A stretch of DNA of 64,000 nucleotides from Harmonia axyridis (Eukaryota; Arthropoda; Insecta; Coleoptera; Coccinellidae), in assembly GCF_914767665.1 (NCBI RefSeq), contig NC_059502.1, positions 2,356,001 to 2,420,000 on the forward strand, given 5' to 3'. Below are positions 23,500 through 34,671 of the stretch, piece after piece (the stretch's first letter is position 1; each line of letters starts with the position of its first letter). The translations under genes were made by a program, and so were the position numbers. The notes beneath the pieces were generated by a model. It saw nothing but the letters and a program-made list of their open reading frames with translations, was not told the DNA's origin and ran no database searches.

Positions 23500-25375
23500 G
23501 CCTGTATTTTCCAACTCTCAGATCTCCTGAGATATTGAAGACCACGAATCTATCCATCTCTTTGGAGGTCTTCCTAAGGAGCATCGTGTCCATGGTACAT
23601 CATCTCTAGTGAACACAGTTAGTCTACCAAAATGAGCTCATTTTATCATAACCAGAACATAGTAGAGTTTTTCAGGAAAAAGTATGCTAGTGAGCTCTTC
23701 TACTAATTACATCAATATAAACCTGGCTTATAGAAGTTGTTTGTATGATAGTAATGATCCAATGAGATTGAGAAAAGCAATATCGTGAGTTTTCACCCAC
23801 TTCTTCGATTTCATATTCCTCTGATTTTAATTGGCCAAGGTCAAGATTATTTTTCAGCTTTGGGTGATCATAACGGTACAGAGAATTTTGCGTTCTTCCA
23901 TTCCTCCCTATTTGAGGAAAAAGTTTTTTTAGACGCGATGTTTCCTAAGACATGAAAAAAAGATTATATTGCCTAGATTAGGTTCAGCCATGTTTAAGAG
24001 CTCATTCACTTGAAAGACAGTGAAGGTAGATGAATATTCATTCAATTTTATGTGAGGTAGCCTCTGTGAGCTACAGATGAACAGATGAATTGTTTTAGAT
24101 GATTTCACATTTATTAGCATTGTTACTTCATGGTTGTTGTTTCTTGCTTCTTTTTCTGTTGGTATTTTCTTGAATTCATTATTTGGGAGTTGGGTGGAGT
24201 AGCTTAAGCTAGACGACTCCCTCATTTCATTATGTATTATGTTTTTTTGCAAATGAAGGCACTTTTATTGTCATTACCACTTAGCACTATTATGATATTC
24301 TCAGATTCTCAAGAGGAGTATTATACTGTGTTTTTACTCTTTGAATATATATTTCGTAGTTTCTGCTAACTATACTACTAGAATACAATAATAACCACCC
24401 TTCAAAAGACCCAAAACATCCGAATCCATCACTCACAAACGAATCGGAGCAAAATAACACCAAACCAACATTCAGCAAAATGCGCCTCCAGAACGTGACA
24501 AGGTAATGTAGCGAGCATCATCAACCTGCATAATTATGACGTGAATAATGTCCATCGGACCCCATAACTCTTCATCGTAGCCAGCCAACTGTTCAGGTCA
24601 CTGGACATGCTACATACGCCCCTCAGGATGACCTAAGCCCGCAATCAAAACTTAAATCAATCAACCCCCAAACCAGCATTGAAGTCAGGGGTTCAACTCC
24701 CCAGTTGTCCAGACAAATTAATTTTATTCGGTTGACATGTGCCGAACAGATTTAATTATTAATTATAGCTCATGTAACATTAATCAGGGGGAGCATAATG
24801 CGGAGATGGGAGGGTAAGAAGGAGGATGGAGAGCATCTCCGCATTAATGGCATAATGAGAGAAAGGGGGATGATTTGCAAGGGAGGCTGAATGGGTCCCT
24901 TCGGTGACGTAGTGATGAGTTTGCAGGTAGGGTAAGAAAGGAGGTAAAATGCAGCATGTCCGTGATGAAAGGGGGTTCTTAGTGTTCTTCCCCGTTTGGG
25001 GGAGTTACAAGGGGATGGTGTGTTATTGTTCGATGTAGGAGACATATTATTTCCTTCGCTTTTTCTGAAGGGATTGAAACAAATGTTAGCGCTTATGTGT
25101 GTTGGAGGGTTGTTTAAGTGGGGTAGTTTATTAGGAAGGTGTTGCAGAGGGTGCTGTTTTGAAAATGAATGAATTCAGAAAGCTGTTGTCTTGTGTCCCT
25201 AATTTCGAATATCCTAAATCAATGGCTTGATGAATAAAATGGTTATTTCCGGGAAGACTAGACGTAGTCAGTCGAAAGGGGTGCCTGGATGCTGTGACGG
25301 ATATTTTGAGCTTTCCAGAAACTGAATTTCCCACATTGAAGAGACATCCAAAGACGTGTTCTCTTTGATTTATTC
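23500..25375. other. Intergenic, no gene seen
   Basis: Only short frames without domains. A purine-rich, GC-richer stretch lies at 24770-25040. A GGGGTTCAACTCCCC segment near 24687 resembles a tRNA T arm but has no matching acceptor half (see rejected items). Confidence 0.4.
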
Positions 25376-25429
25376 AGAAATTATACACGTAAAGGGTTTT
25401 ACCAATAATAGTTTTCGTTTCGATCTTGG

Positions 25430-25670
25430 AAAAAAAACGAGTATACCATTAATGATGAAAAACGGTATTAGCCAAATGGCCACCATGGCTACGGTTGCAG
25501 CACCATATTCTTCTCATGGCAATTTCCATGAACAACTAGTACATTTGCTGCTGTATGTTCTCGATAACTTCACAAATCACGCCTTGAATCGTTTATGGAG
25601 GGTTGATGAACATTCATTTTCCACGTGGCTCCAACAGAAAAATTCTGAAGTAGGCCAAGTTTTGCACTAG
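25430..25670. repeat. Unclassified dispersed repeat, copy A
   Basis: The stretch AGCCAAATGGCCACCATGGC followed by ACGGTTGCAGCACCATATTC recurs in slightly different form at about 61246-61300. An open frame of 104 codons covers it (25356-25670), but the second copy is not open in the same way, so I read it as repeat sequence and not as a gene. The family is unknown. Confidence 0.45.
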
Positions 25671-25825
25671 AAATTTTGAAAAAAACTCCGTGAAAATTGA
25701 ATCTCTACACAATAATCGTTATATTTCATAAAATATTGCTCGCAGCCCCCTCAAACACAAACGTTAATTATAGATCGAGCTTTTATCTAAATCATATTTA
25801 GGTTTTAAGTCTTCATCTTGCCTGA

Positions 25826-26716
25826 TTGGCATTACTGTTCAAGATGGCGACCGATTTAACAGCTGTAAAGTGATTTATTCTCAGTTTGGTTTGGCAATTC
25901 ATCATGAATAGACTCACGCCTGAACAACGCTTGCAAATAGTGCAATTTTATTTCCAAAATAATGGTTCTGTGCGGAATACGTATCGCGCACTACGTCCAT
26001 TTTATTTTGTTTAGCGATGAAATGCACTTCTAGTTGAATGGCTACGCCAACAAACAAAACTGCCGCATTTGGAGTGAAGCTAATCCTCAAGTGTATGTCG
26101 AAACACCGTGACATCCAGAAAAACTGACGCTTTATGGGCTGGCGGAATCATTGGTCCGTACTTCTTCAAAAACGATGATGGCCAGAACGTTACAGTCAAT
26201 GGTGATTGGTATAGAGCCATGATTATTAACTTTTTCATTCCTGAATTGAACAACCATGATGTCCAGAGCTATGGTTTCAACAAGACGGCGCAACATGTCA
26301 CACAGCTCGTGCCACAATCGATTTATTGAAAGACACGTTTGGTGACCGCCTAATTTCACGTTTTGGACCTGTGAATTGGCCTCCAAGATCTTGTGATTTA
26401 ACACCGCTAGACTACTTTCTGTGGGGGTATGTATGGTCATTGGTTTATGCGGATAAGCCATAAACCCTTGACCATTTGGAAGACAACATTCGCCGTGTTA
26501 TTGCCGATATACGGCCATAAATGTTGGAAAAAGTCATCGAAAATTGAACGTCCAGATTGGACTACATCCGAGCCAGCCGTGGTCATATGCCAGAAATCAT
26601 ATTTAAAATGTAACGCCACAAGATTATTTTGCGGATAAATGAAATTCATGTCAATCGAATAATACATCGTTCTTTTATTGAAATTTAAAGTTCTATAGCT
26701 CTAAAAAAACACCCTT
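25826..26716 (+). mobile_element. D,D41D mariner-like element, copy 7 (lineage I, 5' end lost)
   Basis: The first about 35 bp, including the left terminal repeat, are missing; family similarity begins at TTGGCATTACTGTTCAAG. The right end is intact (CACCCTT|TA). It carries the lineage I junction (CATTTTATTTTGTTTAGCG). The first motif is degraded (DEMHF followed by a stop) and a frameshift disrupts the FQQDG motif. Confidence 0.92.
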
Positions 26717-26718
26717 TA

Positions 26719-27050
26719 GAATCTATCACTGAAAAATCAGATCGATATATCACTGAAATATCAATATTCAACAGAGCGGTATTGTTCCATTCTGTTTAAC
26801 TCATTAATCTTCATGTAAATCACTTCTTAGTATTATTGAAGAACCATAGAGGAAGAAACTTTCTCCAGGAAATTAATCACTCCAAATTATCAATTTCTCG
26901 GGAAAACCATTTTTTGTTTATTTACAATCGAGGAATCACATCAAATGCTATAAACAGTAAACCAGAATCGTCATATTTGGAATGATAATGACTCTAGAGG
27001 TCAATAAAGGTGCCATACAATGCCAATACCAAGAATTGAATATTCAGTAG
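26719..27050. other. Upstream flank of the Kazal gene array
   Basis: AT-rich sequence with no frame or repeat recognised. It is the likely promoter-proximal region of the first inhibitor gene. Confidence 0.4.
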
Positions 27051-27057
27051 TATATAA
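27051..27057 (+). promoter_or_regulatory. TATA box of Kazal gene 1
   Basis: TATATAA lies 85 bp upstream of the inferred start codon at 27142, a position matching the TATA-like boxes of genes 3 and 5 in the array. Confidence 0.55.
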
Positions 27058-27141
27058 TTCCTTGGCCACATAAACTCAAATACGAACCCTGAACAGTCAG
27101 TCTATTCTGTTAAGTTGTTGATATACATTTAATCCAGTGAA

Positions 27142-27798
27142 ATGAAGTTCTCATTGATATTCCTCTTTGGTGAGTTTACGAATTTTCTTGTAGAAAATCG
27201 AATATTTGTGCATATTTTGAATTGAATCATAATTTATTTACATGTTCGTCATGTTAATCATATGAAACACCTTTTTGATAATTAGCTTTCTGTTCAAAAT
27301 CTGCATAAGATCGATATGTTAGATAACTGAGCAATTATTTTTATTCGAGTGAAAATATTTTTGAATCTGATTACCTACAATGATGTCGTATGTGGAAAAT
27401 GATTTCTTTTTCGTATTTTGTAGCTTTAATATTGGCTGTTGCCACTGCTCTTCCCGCTCAGAGGAAATCTGCTACTAAGAAACCCAAAACAGCTTTCCAG
27501 CAATGTACAGATGCGTGCGAATTCAACAGACATCTAAGACCAGTTTGTGGAACTGATGGACAAAGTTATCCAAATCCTGGAATCTTAGAATGTCACAATC
27601 GATGTGGTCACAGTAAGTTTTGCTTAATTTCTTTCCATTTCTTCTCACTTTATACGTGATATATATCGAATAAATATTTTTTCATCACATTAACGAAAAT
27701 TTATGTGAAAGTAATTTTCACTTTTTATTTTTTCAGGTGTTCAAGTAGCTTCTGATGGATTCTGTAGGAAAAATCTCCCTAAGAGCTTCAGGGATTGA
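27142..27798 (+). CDS. Kazal-type serine protease inhibitor, gene 1 (3 exons)
   Basis: Exons are 27142-27169, 27424-27612 and 27737-27798, giving 92 residues. Both introns are GT-AG and in phase 1. Residues 1-18 (MKFSLIFLF|ALILAVATA, split by intron 1) are a signal peptide, so the product is probably secreted. The mature part has one Kazal domain with six cysteines spaced C-x3-C-x9-C-x14-C-x3-C-x11-C around the hallmark PVCGTDGQSYPN. Exon 3 supplies the sixth cysteine (DGFC). By Kazal convention P1 is the second residue after Cys2, here Phe, suggesting a chymotrypsin-like target (inference). A short basic, Lys-rich linker precedes the domain. The shorter Cys5-Cys6 gap groups it with gene 5. 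A TATA box lies at 27051 and an AATAAA signal at 27859. The start was chosen because it opens the signal peptide after a plausible leader. Confidence 0.92.
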
Positions 27799-27864
27799 AT
27801 TCAGCAATTTCACCAATTATTTTATTTTGTAAAGTAACTAGTCATTGTAAGTTTTTTAAATAAA

Positions 27865-28690
27865 ATTAATATGAATAAGAAAACAACTTTCATATAAATA
27901 AATATATCAATATAATGTTTTCCATTCCGACTATGCGCGATAATTATTCATCAAATATTGAGTCCACGTATTTAACTCTCCGCCTTGAAGAAAGAACTTC
28001 CACCATATTCAGCTAAATTCAGTCACATTGTGGTCCTCTTGAGTTCTCATCCAAATATATACATTTGAAGTACTTATTTCACCATTTGCTATGCCTTCAT
28101 CTCCATTTTGAAGCATTACATAGAATACTACCCCTAAGTGTTTTTTTTTTGAACATCTAAACAATTTGACTTTGAAACTTCAAAGTGATACAATGAAAAG
28201 AATATGGGAAGGACTCAGAAAAGATATTTTGGAATGTTTTCAAAGTTTTAAAATCAATCAACGAAAATGTAACCGGAAATATTTCATGTTATCTGAAAAG
28301 AATCGAAAAATCAGAGAGAAAACTACGTTCTCATAGAGAATTAAAAATGTTGGAATGAAAAATATCGAACAATAAAAAGAAGTATAAAATATTATGCATT
28401 CCAGAAAATAATTGATCACATGATATGATTAATAATTATTGGAGTCCTTGTTAAATTCATTTCCATTGTATACTATCTTTAAGCATATTTTTGAAAAACA
28501 GCCAACTTGATCTGTTCGAATTCAAGGATATAAGACATATTACATCATTTTTTTATATTGTGGGTTCTCCTAATGAACATCGATGAATTATATGCAGAAG
28601 ATATGATTTTCAAAACAAATCTGGTCAATAATTGGGGTCAAAAGTTCGCCAGTTCTGTAAGATAAATGATCGAATAAATAAAGCTAAGAA
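27865..28690. other. Spacer between Kazal genes 1 and 2
   Basis: AT-rich; no extra Kazal exon is visible, nor any other protein or repeat. Confidence 0.45.
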
Positions 28691-28762
28691 CTTTTCATAA
28701 ATAAACAGCAGCAGTGGATAGTTCTTTTAAGACACGAATCGATTACTACATAGATCAACACA

Positions 28763-29330
28763 ATGTCAAAAACCATCATCATACTCGTCGTTTGTGGTGA
28801 GCCAGATCTTTTTTCTTTTTTGTAATTTATTAAATTATTCAGGTTGAGTTTTCACGTTGAATTTAAAACGTAGAGATATTATTTGAAGTGGTGACACGGT
28901 ATCAATATGAAACTGAAAAAGCTTACAAGTTATAACTTTTGTTGAATCCACCACAACACAAAATTTGATAATATAGGTGTGCAAATTTTTTAATGTTACA
29001 GTTTTTGCAATGAGTCTTGCAAGGTCAGTTCCTTATATAAGGGGAAAAATCAGTGGAGGTGAAAGAATGAGTGAACCAGAAATTGCCAAATGCTTGCGAG
29101 AAAAACCATGTATTGTAACAATGGATTTAACTCCTATGTGTGGTTCTGATGAAAGAACTTATCCCAATAGGGGATCAATGGAATGCTTGAACAATTGTTT
29201 GAAACCAGAAGAAAGTGAGTAAACGAGCAAACTTTCGAAATTTCATAATAATTCAACTTTTCTTTTTTTTTTTTCAGGAGTCACTATCGCCAAACCAGGA
29301 TATTGTGAGAAAGATATTATCAGAGACTGA
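28763..29330 (+). CDS. Kazal-type serine protease inhibitor, gene 2 (3 exons)
   Basis: Exons are 28763-28796, 29002-29214 and 29278-29330, giving 99 residues, with phase-1 GT-AG introns. The signal peptide is MSKTIIILVVC|VFAMSLA and nearby residues. A conserved pre-domain motif, KISGGERMSEPEIAKCL, precedes the Kazal core and is shared with genes 3 and 6 and, more loosely, gene 4. Cysteine spacing is C-x5-C-x9-C-x14-C-x3-C-x14-C. The core reads MCGSDERTYPN, with Glu where Gly usually follows SD. The predicted P1 is Val, so an elastase- or subtilisin-like target is more likely than trypsin (inference). A CATAAATA lies 66 bp upstream of the ATG and an AATAAA signal at 29463. It is a close paralogue of genes 3 and 6. 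Confidence 0.92.
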
Positions 29331-29469
29331 ATATTTAAAAAAAATTGAATGAATTTATATAGATATAATTATTACTAATATTTGTGCAAATTATCTTGAT
29401 ATTTGAGTTATAATTTCTAATGTTACATAATCGGCAGTCTGTTCATTATTAAAAAGACCTTCAATAAAA

Positions 29470-30030
29470 CTTGAGTTTTTACATACTTACTTCTCTAAGA
29501 AAATCATCAAACGTTTTCTTTGCTAAAAGAAATATAAGAAAACAATAGTCAGGATCGAAAGTTTTTGATATGAAGAATAATATGCATAAATCTGAAAATA
29601 TACATTTTACGTGACATTCAAAGTGATTCTAAGCTTTTGACGTCACAATTAGAACGAACATATCCAAACTCTTCAACTCTAGTTTGGTTTGAACCTATCT
29701 CAGTTATCAAATTGTTATATTAAAGAATCGAAATGGACACATTCGAAATTCACTAAAAACGATATTTAACTTCGTCTTCTGAGAAACATAGAGCAATCTG
29801 AGACTCAAAAACATCTTATGACAAAAATTCAGACAATAATTTGTGAACGAAAAAAAATTATATTCAAGGAGAGGTGAATGAACCGGTAGCAAAAAAACCG
29901 ATTGATGACTTCAATCCAATAAAAAGTAATTTATGTATTGTTCAGAACTAGTATTGTGATTTACATAATCTTCAATTTGAAGGTCAAATGTGAATGATAT
30001 GAATCCAAATAAGAGACTATAAGATGCCTT
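29470..30030. other. Spacer between Kazal genes 2 and 3
   Basis: AT-rich with no recognisable coding or repeat content. Confidence 0.45.
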
Positions 30031-30034
30031 GGTG

Positions 30035-30043
30035 TATATATAA
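30035..30043 (+). promoter_or_regulatory. TATA box of Kazal gene 3
   Basis: TATATATAA lies 81-89 bp before the start codon at 30124, matching the placement in gene 1. Confidence 0.6.
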
Positions 30044-30123
30044 TGGGATTCTACTCAAACTTATCAACAAGTAGTGTTAATTTTTTCATTGAGGAATAAG
30101 AGATACTCGAACAAATATCCAAG

Positions 30124-30794
30124 ATGTCTAGAATTCCTTTGATTTTTGTATGTATTGGTGAGTATTCCAGATATTCATGTACAATATGAATATTTCAATA
30201 ACATATTTAACACTTTTTTTTTTCAAAACTCCGACAATGTTACCTTCAATGGTGATTTTGTACTTCTCAAAATCTATTCTCATTATTTTGAAATAAAAAT
30301 TAAATTTAAAATCAATTAAGCATCTATCCAGAATTTTTATTAATTTTATCTTGTTATTAGATCGATTCAGGTTAATGAATATGAATAGTAATAAAGGAAT
30401 CACACCAAATCAGTAATCACAATCTATATTAGCATCTCCATTTTCTAGCTTTGATGGCTTGCATGGTATCAGCAGTTCCACAATCACAAACGCAGGGCAG
30501 GATCAGTGGAGCGGATCGATTGAACCAACCTGAAATTGCTAAATGTCTGCAGTCCATAAACTGTGCCATCACTTTCGATTTCAAACCAAAATGCGCTTCT
30601 GATGGTAGAACATACGTGAACTCAAGAACAATCGACTGTCTGAATAACTGCTTGAAGCCAAACGAACGTAGGAAATTCAGTTTTTTTTTTCAACATATAG
30701 ATTAATCATGTGATTTTTTTCAGAAATAACAATTGTGTCCAACTGGTATTGTAAAGATGATGCTCCACAGGCTGTCCCTATCAGCAAACTCTGA
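30124..30794 (+). CDS. Kazal-type serine protease inhibitor, gene 3 (3 exons)
   Basis: Exons are 30124-30157, 30449-30667 and 30724-30794, giving 107 residues, the longest of the array, with phase-1 introns. The signal peptide is MSRIPLIFVCI|ALMACMVSA. The pre-domain motif RISGADRLNQPEIAKCL is nearly the same as in gene 2. Cysteine spacing is C-x5-C-x9-C-x14-C-x3-C-x14-C. The core CASDGRTYVN has Ala where most Kazal domains have Gly after Cys3. The predicted P1 is Ile. The C terminus has an extra tail after the last cysteine (KDDAPQAVPISKL). A TATATATAA box lies at 30035 and an AATAAA signal at 30848. The product is probably a secreted inhibitor; its target is unknown. Confidence 0.92.
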
Positions 30795-30954
30795 AGGAGA
30801 TTGAAGCTTACAGAAATAGAGATTTCAGACGAAAAATGAGATTCGAAAATAAAGAAGGATTTGAGAATTTTTCACCCAATTATTATAGTTTACTTTCAAT
30901 TTGATATTAAAATACTCCTTTGAATTGACATTGTTCAGTTATTTAGTCATATGA

Positions 30955-31112
30955 TCATTGCTTCCTTTTTTTTGCATAGAAGTTGGATTCTATTGATTTC
31001 TGCACTCAATCGATCCAATAATATAATGTTATATTCAGTGTTGATGTATTTACCATGCACGTCCAAAATTAGGGATGCCATAACCTTGCCAGCTGTTGTT
31101 TGAGATTTTGGT
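30955..31112 (-). pseudogene. Mariner transposase fragment
   Basis: The minus-strand frame contains TTAGKVMASLILDVHGK and NIILLDRLSAEI, which match the SAGKVMASVFWDAHG / LLDRLSAEI region between the first and second catalytic Asp of DD34D mariner transposases. It is cut at about 31112 by the inverted-repeat MITE, and the other end stops before the second Asp. It lies between Kazal genes 3 and 4. Confidence 0.75.
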
Positions 31113-31476
31113 CGCTCTTTTTCCCCTGATTTCGAATATATAACATATGTTTGGCCTATTTCTCTTATTCTGAGTACCACAGAGTTTCAAATTTTAAGAA
31201 CACTTGTCAAGCTAAGTAATCAGTTCTGAAGTGGAAGGCTGCGATAATTCAAAATGCCCTTTTTTGAGTTATCTCGTTCTTCACGATATATGACATACGT
31301 TTTTCACTATGAATTGGACCTCCAAAAACGACATTTTGAGTTATCGCAGCCTTCCACTTGAAAACTGATTACTGAGCATGCTAGGTGGTTCTTAACATTT
31401 AAAACTCTGTGGTACTCAGAATGAGAGAGATAGACCAAACATATGTTATATATTCAAAATCAGGGGAAAAAGAGCT
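31113..31476. mobile_element. Long-hairpin MITE inserted in the mariner fragment
   Basis: Two arms of about 165-170 bp are inverted repeats of each other. The left arm runs from GCTCTTTTTCCCCTGATTTC to GGCTGCGATAATTCAAAATG; the right arm runs from ACATTTTGAGTTATCGCAGC to ATCAGGGGAAAAAGAGC. They differ at scattered positions. The loop is about 25-60 bp. It encodes nothing. The unit could form a very long hairpin in an RNA transcribed through it. Confidence 0.8.
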
Positions 31477-31479
31477 AGT

Positions 31480-31799
31480 CAAATATAGAAAAATATACAG
31501 GGTGTTCCATTTGAAAAAATGAAGTTGCAATCAATATGTTGTCCACTCTGTATATATTTTGTTTTGTGAAATCATATTATAAAACACTAGTTGATTTTAT
31601 AAAACTTTTGTAGAAAACATTTTTCTGTACCTCTTCTTGTAACCAAGTAAAAGGGGGGGTCAAATTATGGTGCAAAACCCGGTACATTCTTCGTATGGAA
31701 TATTTTGTATCTACAATAAAATATACTTCAAAATGATAAGATAACTCAAGGGCCACAAGTTGAAGTTCGAAGATAAAAAAAAGAGTTATCTAACGGTGC
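31480..31799. other. Spacer before Kazal gene 4
   Basis: A CAGGGTGTTCCATTTGAAAA sequence at about 31499 resembles mariner-type terminal repeats common in insects, but no partner end was found. The rest is AT-rich and featureless. Confidence 0.35.
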
Positions 31800-31842
31800 T
31801 ATAAACATCGAGCATTCAGATTGACTCTGCTAATTAAAGAAG

Positions 31843-32589
31843 ATGTATAAAACAACATTTGCTTTCTGCTTGGGTAAGTTTTTTTCACATTTATTCAAAA
31901 TTTTTGCTTTCCAATAGTTCATTAAAACACATTAGAAAGTTACCAATACAGTCCAAAAATGGCATATAATAGAAATTGATAAGTTGAGCATTTGACGAGT
32001 TGTCCTGTGATAATATTTAAGCGTGCCCTCTATTAGAAAATCACGGAGTTACAATCTGAAATCAATACCTGCATTATACACCTCTACTTTGTTTTAGTTA
32101 TCCACTTTTATTGAAGTTTTAACACATTCTCGATTATTTTTTAGTGGCATTGATTGTGGTGGCCTTTGCAAAAGACCCCATTTACTCTAATAATGGCATC
32201 CTCAGCGGAGACGATCGTGCATTTAGCGATACCAGAATAAAAAGCTGTGTAGAGTCCTGCCCAACAATCAGATCTCTCTTGGTTGTCTGTGGTTCTGATG
32301 GAAAGAGCTATGCTAACAAAGGCAGAGTCAAATGTGTTGACCAATGTTTGAAACCATACGGAGAAAGTAAGAACAAAATCCTTCTATTATAAATTGAAAA
32401 TCAATTTTATTAATCGTAGATAAACCATTTCAATTCGAATGTTGATATAATATCGAATTTAATATCTACTTCATTATTCAAATATCATTGAGAACAATTC
32501 TAACGAATGTTTCAACTTATTTTTCAGGTTTACAAATTGCCCACGAAGGATTTTGTCCAAATGATGTACCTGCCAATGAGAGAAACTAA
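31843..32589 (+). CDS. Kazal-type serine protease inhibitor, gene 4 (3 exons)
   Basis: Exons are 31843-31873, 32145-32366 and 32528-32589, giving 104 residues, with phase-1 GT-AG introns. The signal peptide is MYKTTFAFCL|VALIVVAFA. A divergent pre-domain motif, GILSGDDRAF, matches the ISG..R motif of genes 2, 3 and 6, while the Cys1-Cys2 gap of three residues matches genes 1 and 5, so this gene is intermediate between the two subgroups. Spacing is C-x3-C-x9-C-x14-C-x3-C-x15-C. The core is VCGSDGKSYAN. The predicted P1 is Thr. A TATAAA lies at 31800, only about 40 bp before the ATG, and an AATAAA at 32718. It is probably secreted. Confidence 0.92.
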
Positions 32590-32723
32590 TTTTCAAGCTG
32601 ATGTACACAAAATGACACTTATATGCATAAAGATTTATATTCTAACATTAATCGATTGAAGGGGTATATTATCCTTGGTACATTGCTCAAAAATCAAAGT
32701 ATATTTGTAGTTCCTGAAATAAA

Positions 32724-33050
32724 AATGAGAGCTTTACTCTTGTCATCGCTTTTTTACTTTATTGAAATTGTTTTTATGGTATTCGTTAAGATATATATTT
32801 AGAAAAAACTTATACTCATTGCAATATGTACCAACTTATCCGAGGAATGTGTCAAAAGGTTTAAATACTGATGATCTGGCTGGTACGTTAAACTATTATG
32901 AATTCATATGATTAAAAAATGACCACAGAGATTCTCCGAAACGATTATTTCTGCCACAGGTAATCACTGAAAACAATAAAGGTTATTATGTAATTACAGC
33001 TGTGAAGATTGAAATCTATTAATTTATTGACATCTCGAAGAAAATGGCAC
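32724..33050. other. Spacer between Kazal genes 4 and 5
   Basis: AT-rich with no recognisable content. Confidence 0.45.
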
Positions 33051-33060
33051 TATAAAAAAG
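33051..33060 (+). promoter_or_regulatory. TATA box of Kazal gene 5
   Basis: TATAAAAAAG lies about 70-75 bp before the start codon at 33128. Confidence 0.6.
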
Positions 33061-33127
33061 GCCTGCGAAAATGTTTTTATCATTAGGATACATCGAGTTC
33101 AAGTGCGCTACACTCAGTTTTTGTATA

Positions 33128-34671
33128 ATGGCAAAACTTGCTTTATTCCTTATTTACGGTGAGTAGGCTTTTGTTTTGGATCTTTTCATAAGTGGATGAC
33201 AACGTTGAAAATAATTATGTATGGATTTTTATCTTATTGATAGATACTGCATTGATGATTTCATTTGAATCTCATGAATACAAAACAATTATGTTAGTAT
33301 AGGGTGTTTTTTTCGAGGTACATAACTTTAAGTTCGCATTACTGTTCAAGATGGAGACCGATTTAACAGCTGTCAAGTGATTTATTCTCAGTTTGGTTTG
33401 GCAATTCATAGTGAATAGACTCACGCCTGAACAACGCTTGCAAATAGTGTAATTTCATTTCGAATATAATGGTTCTGTGCGGAATACGTATCGCGCACTA
33501 CGTCCATTAGCGATGAACTTCTGGTTGAATGGCTACGTCAACAAACAAAACTGCCGCATTTGGAGTGAAGATTATCCTCAAGTGTATGTTGAAACACCGT
33601 TACATCCAGAAAAACTGACTGTTTGGTGCGCTTTATGGGCTGGTGGAATCATTGGTTCGTACTTCTTCAAAAACGATGATGGCCAGAACGTTACAGTCAA
33701 TGGTGATCCGTATAGAGCCATGATTACTAACTTTTTCATTCCCGAATTGAAAAACCATGATGTCCAGGAGCTGTGGTTCCAACAAGACGGCGCAACATGT
33801 CACACTGCTCGTGCCACAATCGATTTATTGAAAGACACGTTTGGTGACCGCCTAATTTCACGTTTTGGACCTGTGAATTGGCCTCCAAGATCTTGTGATT
33901 CAACACCGCTAGATTACTTTCTGTGGGGCTATGTAAAGTCATTGGTCTATGCGGATAAGCCACAAACCCTTGACCATTTGGAAGACATCATTCCCCGTGT
34001 TATTGCCGATATAAGGCCACAAATGTTGGAAAAAGTCATCGAAAATTGGACGTCCAGATTGGACTACATCTGAGCCAGCCGTGGCGGTCATATGCCAGAA
34101 ATTATATTCAAAATGTAATGGCACAAGATTATCTTGCGGATAAATAAAATTCATGTCAATCGAATAATCCATCGTTGTTTTATTGCGATTTAAAGTTCTA
34201 TAGCTATAAAAAAACACCCTTTAGGTACACCTACCTAAAACTTAATTATTGTTAGTATTATTTATGAAAACAAGAACACTTCTGAACTGAATTTCCTCAA
34301 AATATTGACTTAGCTGTTGAAGAGTCGTTGAATGAATTAATTAACATTAAAAAATTTTCTGATCCTAGTGATCTTCCTTGTCAGCCTTGCTTGTCAGGCT
34401 CAAGTTATAGGAACACACAGTGGATCAGTTGGCACAGACGATGTAAATTTCGAATTATGCAGAACTGCCTGTTTGGTCAACACTGATGACTCAAAACCAG
34501 TCTGTGGTACAGATGGAAAGACCTACCCAAATACAGATAGTTTGGCTTGCGCAGCACGATGTGGCAGAGGTTGAAGTTTCCTTCAAGTTTTAAGGAAATA
34601 CTGATTTTTCCTATTTTTCAGCTGTGAGGGTGGACTACAATGGATATTGCCCGAATGATCGTCGTGGTTGA
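33128..34671 (+). CDS. Kazal-type serine protease inhibitor, gene 5 (3 exons, transposon in intron 1)
   Basis: Exons are 33128-33158, 34369-34569 and 34622-34671, giving 93 residues, with phase-1 introns. The donor of intron 2 is a weak GTTGAA. The signal peptide begins MAKLALFLIY|VIFLVSLACQ. Spacing is C-x3-C-x10-C-x14-C-x3-C-x11-C, the core is PVCGTDGKTYPN and the predicted P1 is Val. It lacks the ISG..R pre-domain motif and is closest to gene 1. Intron 1 is 1210 bp because a 922-bp mariner-like copy lies inside it; without that it would be about 290 bp, like its neighbours. Splice sites and frame are intact, so the gene should still work. An AATAAA signal lies at 34792. Confidence 0.9.
33300..34221 (+). 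mobile_element. D,D41D mariner-like element, copy 8 (lineage II, inside Kazal intron)
   Basis: TA flanks both sides and the right end is CACCCTT|TA. It has the lineage II junction (CGTCCATTAGCGATGAA), which removes the first catalytic motif and fuses RNTYRALRPL to FWLNGYVNKQ in one frame. The resulting 198-residue frame (33477-34073) keeps FQQDGATCHTA and STPLDYFLWG, so two of three catalytic Asp are present. It is inserted in the same orientation as the host gene. Confidence 0.94.

Noticed and set aside
24660..24715. A GGGGTTCAACTCCCC hairpin resembling a tRNA T arm
   Set aside because: No upstream acceptor strand complementary to AGTTGTCC, and no D or anticodon arm at the right distance.
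25356..25670. 104-codon frame as a gene
   Set aside because: The sequence recurs at 61.25 kb without the frame, so it is a repeat.
33477..34073. 198-residue transposase-like frame as an active gene
   Set aside because: The first catalytic Asp and most of the DNA-binding half are deleted.
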